Assembly (NCBI RefSeq): GCF_000208865.1
Contig: NC_018397.1
Coordinates: forward strand, 3,596,001-3,660,000
Reading direction: 5' to 3'
Length of the DNA stretch: 64,000 nucleotides
DNA from: Neospora caninum Liverpool
Lineage: Eukaryota > Apicomplexa > Conoidasida > Eucoccidiorida > Sarcocystidae
The notes below the pieces were generated by a model. The model saw only the letters and a program-made list of their open reading frames with translations, did not search any database and was not told where the DNA came from. This document shows, in pieces, positions 59,101 to 64,000 of this stretch; the stretch's first letter is position 1, and each line of letters starts with the position of its first letter. The position numbers were made by a program, and so were the translations under genes.

Positions 59101-59384
59101 TGCGGTTTGAGGGAGATTCGAGGGGAACGAGGTACGTCTCTCCTCCCAGCGGCTGTTGCTGCAGCTGTTTCTACTACCTGGCGCCGCGACGTCTCCGTGG
59201 AGCCGGACTCCTAGCGAAAGCCGACTCTCGCCCCGAATTCCCATTCCTCTTTGGAGTTTGGGTCTCTCTCTCTGTTTCTGTTCAGTGCGCAGCGCTGAAC
59301 CTCATCGCAATCTGGCGGAGTCAGGGCGGTGTCGCTCAGGCGCGAGCGGTGGCCAACCGCTATCTGGTTTGGGACGCCCAGTAG
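46241..59384 (+). CDS. GTF3C3: TFIIIC TPR subunit (GTF3C3/Tfc4 type)
   Basis: This subunit bridges TFIIIC to TFIIIB for RNA polymerase III transcription of tRNA and 5S genes. Sixteen exons: 46241-46632, 47403-47557, 47866-47942, 48455-48577, 49397-49819, 50527-51198, 51742-52092, 52926-52996, 53520-53690, 54103-54818, 55399-55578, 56713-56920, 57229-57433, 58149-58315, 58715-58985, 59286-59384. Sum 1427 codons, all junctions in phase. Residues 1-208 are acidic then lysine/arginine-rich. TPR repeats start at 209: LMGEATDAYLSGEFDRAVQI, QAPGLHDPFHLL, GLIYEEAYGDKRRAVDFYLL, GNLPQAVYCFRRCLR, GDHHRAVSLLYTLL. Serine-, glutamate- and threonine-rich inserts interrupt them. The end (AYHHVNLLHLAVPLYMRCL, AALNLIAIWRSQGG) matches the family C-terminus. 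Human GTF3C3 has 886 residues, so this one is enlarged by inserts. The weakest junctions are the donors at 53690 (GAG/GTCCAG) and 47557. Confidence 0.9.
46710..46776. repeat. 34-bp direct tandem duplication
   Basis: Two nearly perfect 34-bp copies of a C-run followed by TCTCTATTCATATATC and TTTATATACATA lie in intron 1 of the TFIIIC gene. The shared CTCTCTA begins at 46714 and 46748. Confidence 0.85.
50736..50812 (+). repeat. 15-bp coding repeat (serine tract)
   Basis: Units of TCGTCTTCTTCTTTC are repeated about four times within exon 6 of the TFIIIC gene. They encode a serine tract with a phenylalanine once per unit. On the opposite strand the array reads as a lysine/arginine/glutamate repeat, which explains the long minus-strand frames here. 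Confidence 0.85.
52772..52796. repeat. AT microsatellite
   Basis: A TA run of about 12 units in the TFIIIC intron upstream of exon 8. Another lies at 55799-55820 in the intron upstream of exon 12. Confidence 0.9.
56075..56154. repeat. Composite microsatellite CT-T-CT-TA
   Basis: A CT run, then a run of about 12 T, a second CT run and a TA run of about 12 units follow each other directly in the intron between TFIIIC exons 11 and 12 (55579-56712). Confidence 0.9.
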
Positions 59385-61453
59385 CGGGTGTGTTTCCGGA
59401 TTCCAGGTGTACACACACTGCGGCAGCCGGTTCCTGCGGTCGGGACGCTCTTTCCCTCGTCTTTGACGAAAAAGATCGGCGAGGCAGTGGCGGCGGCACG
59501 CATCCGACGCTCGAGACAGTGCTGCGCAGGCGGCCGTGCAAGGATGTGGAGAGTTGCGTTCCGCACGAGGGGAACCCGGCGTGTGGACAAAACCTCAGAG
59601 GTTCTTTCGCGACTAAACGCTCTCTGGTCCATTTGCAGGCAGGAAAACCAGGAGGGGGCGGGACCAGCTGACTCGCCGCTGGAGTGGCAGCCGACGGCGG
59701 AAGCAAACATGGCAAGAGAGGCTCAGATCCGCCATTTCGAGGCGTCGAGCAGCCGGTCGGTTTCTTGCTCAGCACGAAACATGCCCGCCGCAGGTCGTGC
59801 CGCGTGTGATAAGCTGCATGCAAGACATTCAGTGTCACGAGAGGACTGACAAAAGACTGACACTTTCTGGTAATTCGGTACAGTGTTAGAGTATACACTG
59901 TCTTCGGGGGCAAAATCGGATGGGTTGCGCCGCTGACTCCTTTCCCGTAAAAAAGCACCCCGTAGTGCGCGCGTGATGAAACTGCCATCTGTCTAGGGAG
60001 CGTCTGAGTCACTCGCTGGAGAGGCTGTGTTCAGGGACACGCGGAGACTCTCCTATTTTCCGGTGCAAGTTGGCCACAGCTGTCATCTCAGTTCAAGGCC
60101 GTTCATTTTTTCGTGGGGGACTTAATGAAGAAACCGTCCAGAACGCACCAGTGGCCACGAGGCGTGAATATTTGGACTCTGCTTCCTGCTCTTTGTCACC
60201 GTGGAATGAGAAGAGTGGTTCTAACCGCCGATACGTCTTAGAATCGGACCGGCGGGGCCGGTCCCTCTCCAGTACACTCGACCCCTTGGCTTTCTACGTA
60301 TGATTTCGGTACGATGCTACGAAATACCACGCCCTCAGGGTTTTCAAAGGACAGTATGAGAGTGTGTAGGAAGAGCAAGTGGCAAGAGGGGGGCGAAAGC
60401 GTGGCTTCTTTCTAAACAGCTAGAGCCTACGACGCTGGGATGATTGACGAATTTTTGTCTCTCCTCTAGTTCTCTTGGTGTCGACTTTTCTTTCAAACGT
60501 TGACTCACCGTTTCGCCAGACACTTTACCCTCAGTATCTGCAGTTTTCCCAGGCCGTGGCGATAGTACTGACAAAGAAGAAAACCACTGCGTCTACACCA
60601 AGGCAACGACCCTACCGAGCATTCGATTCTCTCCGCGGATACCTCCGTCAGTGTTTGGGTCCGGCAGCTAACAAGGCTTGAGGCAAAAAAGGTGGCAAGG
60701 TTGTGTACGCTCCCCCTCGATCCAAAGCGTTGTCAGCAAAAAACGAAACTTCGACTTAACCACATCACTGCCACAAACGCTTGTACCTCGTCCTTGGTCC
60801 TCAGCAACAGGAGAGACGATACGCAAGCTGAGGAGCCGCGTTCAGTTTGCTGGGATTGCTCCAGCCCTGGCTGTTCAACGGTCGACGCCGGTTCCCAATT
60901 GAAGTTCTTTAACAGGTCGTTCGTTTTTCTTTACCGCAAGCAATTCGTGTGAAGTGTCGAAACGAATCGAGTTTCGCGTGAAACTGAGTTCATAAATCTG
61001 CAGTGGTCCTGATCGGGCTGGGCATCTAGCGGAAGCTAGTGGACCCAGCGCGTCCGGGGGGAACGATGGAAACACACATACACCGAGAATGCTCGGTTTC
61101 TATGAAAAACACAAATGTCGCCCATCTCCGTCGTCCACTACAAAAAGAGTAGCGTGTGGCTGTCTTCGTCGCTCCTCCAACTCTCGAGCTTTTGTTTTCG
61201 CTCAAGATCCAAAGGCCCCCTGGCGTGGTCTTGCTCTTTTGCGGGACCTGTGTCTGGTCTGTGCGGGCCGCGCGTAAACAGCCGTCTGCAACGGGCCTCT
61301 CAACTTCGCGCCTGTCAACGCCGGCTTGTCTGGTCCCCTTCCTGTTGTCTGGACCGCATTGCTGTTAGTCGCTTCACATTCTGCGGCAATTCATTTTTGT
61401 TCCAGAGTCGACTTGCTGTTTTCTGTCGAATTTGAACTGTGATATTTGGCCAG
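59385..61453. other. Intergenic, no gene recognised
   Basis: This lies between the TFIIIC stop and the coding exon of the small secreted protein. It should hold the TFIIIC 3' untranslated region and the promoter plus first exon of the next gene, but I cannot place that exon. Frames on both strands are overlapping and without motif. Confidence 0.45.
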
Positions 61454-61957
61454 GGCAAAAACAACCATGGAGCTACCAAGCGTCGCGGCGTCGAAGGGTT
61501 CGCAGGTGGTAAGTCTCGACCCAAGCGGAGGCCTCTTCTTTCCCTTCTTGGACTCGCGGCGGCCTTGACTCTACTCACGTGTGGAACTCCAACAACTGCC
61601 TTGCGGCTGAGAGACCCCAAATTCGATTTGTCTGACCTGAAGCTAGCCATCAAAAATGTGAAACAAAACACAAAGCCGACTGAAGACGCCGACGAGAAAG
61701 CCAGGAAGGCGCGGAAGGCCGCTGATAAAGCAACAGGAAGCAACAAGGCAAAGCTCCAGGAGCAAGCGGAAAAGGCAAAGCGTAAAGCCGATGATCTGAA
61801 GAGAGCACTGGGGACTAACTGTTCGGCTTTGCAGAGTGCACTGGCCTCGGCGGAATCAAACAAATTAATCCCTGACAAGAACAAAAAAGATGCACAGAAA
61901 TTGGTGGAGGAGGGTAAAAAGATTCTCATGAGGTGCTGGGCAGCTGTCAAGATGTAA
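61454..61957 (+). CDS. Small lysine-rich, probably secreted protein (possible KRUF type); start unresolved
   Basis: The frame ends with TAA at 61957 and contains no ATG before the mature part, so the true start must lie in an upstream exon. A good acceptor (TTTGGCCAG) ends at 61453, where I begin the exon. The exon encodes a basic stretch, then a hydrophobic core (LLSLLGLAAALTLLTCG) typical of a signal peptide, then a mature part of about 115 residues rich in lysine and alanine (KARKARKAADKATGSNKAKL, EKAKRKADDLKRALG) with a predicted amphipathic or coiled-coil helix and two late cysteines (NCSALQ, LMRCW). The size, signal sequence and lysine/arginine richness recall the KRUF family of Toxoplasma, which occurs in clusters, but I recall that family only in outline. 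A generic secreted helical protein is the alternative. Confidence 0.55.
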   Translation, partial: GKNNHGATKRRGVEGFAGGKSRPKRRPLLSLLGLAAALTLLTCGTPTTALRLRDPKFDLSDLKLAIKNVKQNTKPTEDADEKARKARKAADKATGSNKAKLQEQAEKAKRKADDLKRALGTNCSALQSALASAESNKLIPDKNKKDAQKLVEEGKKILMRCWAAVKM

Positions 61958-64000
61958 GGCTTCACAACAGGCCCTATTCTCAGGCGCTATGGAACACAAT
62001 GGCGAAGCAGGAACGATTTTCGCCGACTCGAGAAGGGACTCGCAAGGAACGGTTCCTTGCGCAGGTCGCGTCCTGGGGAAATTTGGACCACGACAAAGTG
62101 TCTGAGTTGCGGGTTTCTTCATACGAATGTGTTTAAATTGTGGTTGCCCGTCTCCGCAAGCGGCGAGTGCATCGTATTCGCAACATGTTTTTGCTGTGTT
62201 TGGAGTGTCGGTGCGTGACCACCGGCAGACAAATTAATTTTCAAAAAAAGACATTCCTTTCGGGCTCCAGCTTTTTCGCAACCCTGGAAAAACGCCGCAC
62301 CATAGGGACCTTTAATCTCACGTTTCTCATCTGAGCGCATACCTTCAGTGCGAAAAAGCGCTCAGTTGCCTATGATGATACCTCATGCCGGTACGTCACG
62401 CAAATTTGAGAACGAGACATGACCCACGATTGTTATTGCATCGATCGGAGACCGCGCGAGGTCATTCCCATGTAGAGAACAGGCGGATACTTTCGTGTAG
62501 CGATGCACACTCATAGCATATATTTTTGTCTTGATACATCAGGGCAATGCGTAGTGTGCGTGTGTGAACGGCTAGTCCTTGAATCCTTACGAAACCTGTC
62601 GGATGCTTCGAATTGTACTGCTGTACGGATACCGTAGATTATAGGGCAAAAGAAATGGTACGGAAAGCTGGATCTAGTCGCGCTGCTCATGGCTTTGGCA
62701 CGACTAATACGGAGATCCATTTCTCCCATGAAACGGATGCAGCCGCATGTGCATTCCGTTATGTCTGTGGCACATTTTGCCGGGGGGGTGGACTGCAAGT
62801 GTTTCTTTTAGCACCAGAAGAACCCACATGTAGGCTGCACGACATGCCTCCTCCCCATGTGTACGGAGAATGATGTGCACTATCAAACCATGTGAAGATA
62901 GTCACTTTGAATTGCCGACGCGTGCCCGATCAATTCAGGCCGCGGTGGTCTGTCTGTTCACCGGCGTGTATCATGGCCGAAAGTTTGTCTCGTGGCAGAA
63001 AAGGCTAATGTGTGTCCAGAGGGAAAAGGCCGCATTGCCTCACACTCGCAGCAAGGTGTGCGGAGTCGAAAACATCCAGACACACGAAAATGATGCCCTG
63101 GACCCGGAAATGGGATCTGCGCAGGTCGGTCTCCAGAAAGACAGCATTTCTTTCTACCCACAAGCACGTCCCCGCCCTTTCCCCAATTTCTGCAGGCAGC
63201 GGCAAATGCTCGCTCTTTTCGTCATTCTCCGCCCACGGCAGAGTCGCTTCGAGCCGAGCCTCGCGACCGCCAGGGCACTATCACTCGCCTGATTCCCGAA
63301 AAAGACACTGCGACAAAAAATGGGGAACTCCGGAGTCTGACAAAGTTGTGCTGACTATTTTCCACGAGCGTATCTGCTCTCAGCAACTCTGCTGCGTGAT
63401 TCACGTTCCCCCACAAAAACTGGAATTCAGTTGGTGAACCGGCTTCCTTCAGTCCCGAGAAGACCTGATCGGATATGTTCCCTGAAACATGCCAGCAAAC
63501 AGCCATGCGCAGATGATATCGCCGCGATAGCCAAAGGCAACGACAAAGCGAGCATCCGAGCACCTCTCTTTACCGCAGAGGATGTGCAGGCTTTTCGCGT
63601 TCAGAGTGAAAAAAACAGCAGCAGAGCGCTCGCGTTTTTCGTTGTTGTTGCTAGAACACAGCGAAGCGACACCTACGCGACGAGCCACTAGCTGACCTCG
63701 GCATATCCCGGTGGGAATGAGACGGGAAGAAAGTTACACAGCATCGTTCTCGCTGGCATCCATGGGAAAAAACATTCTTGTCTTTTCTCCTGAAAAAAAA
63801 ACCGGTGGTTATCTGTCACGGAAGAATTTTTCTGGAACATAAATCCGCCTGAATGGCAAGTTTGTGCAAAGTGGGATGCGTGCCTAGCTGCTTTTTGGCT
63901 GTTTGAGGTCGCGTTGAGAAGCAGAGGCCTTTTGTCTTGAGCGGGGGTTCGTGCGTTTCTATCGGCTGCAGGATTGTGCGGTGTCTCGAAAAAGAGCACT
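61958..64000. other. Edge region, no gene recognised
   Basis: This lies downstream of the small secreted protein. Frames are all below about 141 codons and overlap on both strands. None begins with a signal sequence or shares the lysine-rich pattern, so I see no second copy of that gene here. Confidence 0.45.

Overview
The window looks like nuclear DNA of a tissue-cyst-forming coccidian (Apicomplexa, Sarcocystidae; Toxoplasma, Hammondia or Neospora type). The grounds are multi-exon genes with GT-AG introns of roughly 0.2 to 1.2 kb, mixed GC content, very many AT, GT and CT microsatellites in introns, serine- and glutamate-rich protein insertions, and eukaryote-only proteins (U2AF, proteasome beta3, a TFIIIC subunit, an AHA1-type Hsp90 cochaperone). 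The genus is inference; I could run no search. Two runs of 100 N mark assembly gaps.

Layout. 0.7-5.8 kb, minus: large subunit of splicing factor U2AF. 8.3-9.3 kb, minus: a small cysteine-rich membrane protein I do not recognise. 11.1-11.6 kb, plus: a 158-codon ORF of unknown function. 13.5-15.7 kb, minus: proteasome subunit beta3, with its first coding exon(s) missing next to an assembly gap. 19.5-25.7 kb, plus: a 12-exon gene for a TPR cochaperone fused to an AHA1 N-terminal domain. 27.3-30.0 and 31.9-34.0 kb, minus: two tandem paralogous intronless genes with an F-box-like N-terminus and leucine-rich body. 37.2-41.6 kb, minus: a two-exon gene for a 1359-residue protein of unknown function. 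46.2-59.4 kb, plus: a 16-exon gene for the TPR subunit of TFIIIC (GTF3C3/Tfc4 type). 61.4-62.0 kb, plus: a small lysine-rich, probably secreted protein, possibly of the KRUF type.

The splice models of the TPR-AHA1 gene (580 residues), the TFIIIC gene (1426 residues), the visible part of proteasome beta3 and the 1359-residue gene were built by hand from acceptor and donor sites. All keep phase across every junction, which is the main internal support for them. The genes do not form one pathway. They are housekeeping genes (splicing, proteolysis, Hsp90 cycle, RNA polymerase III transcription) with an apparently lineage-specific F-box-like pair and a secreted protein between and beside them. The most novel item is the F-box-like pair; the TPR-AHA1 fusion is second.
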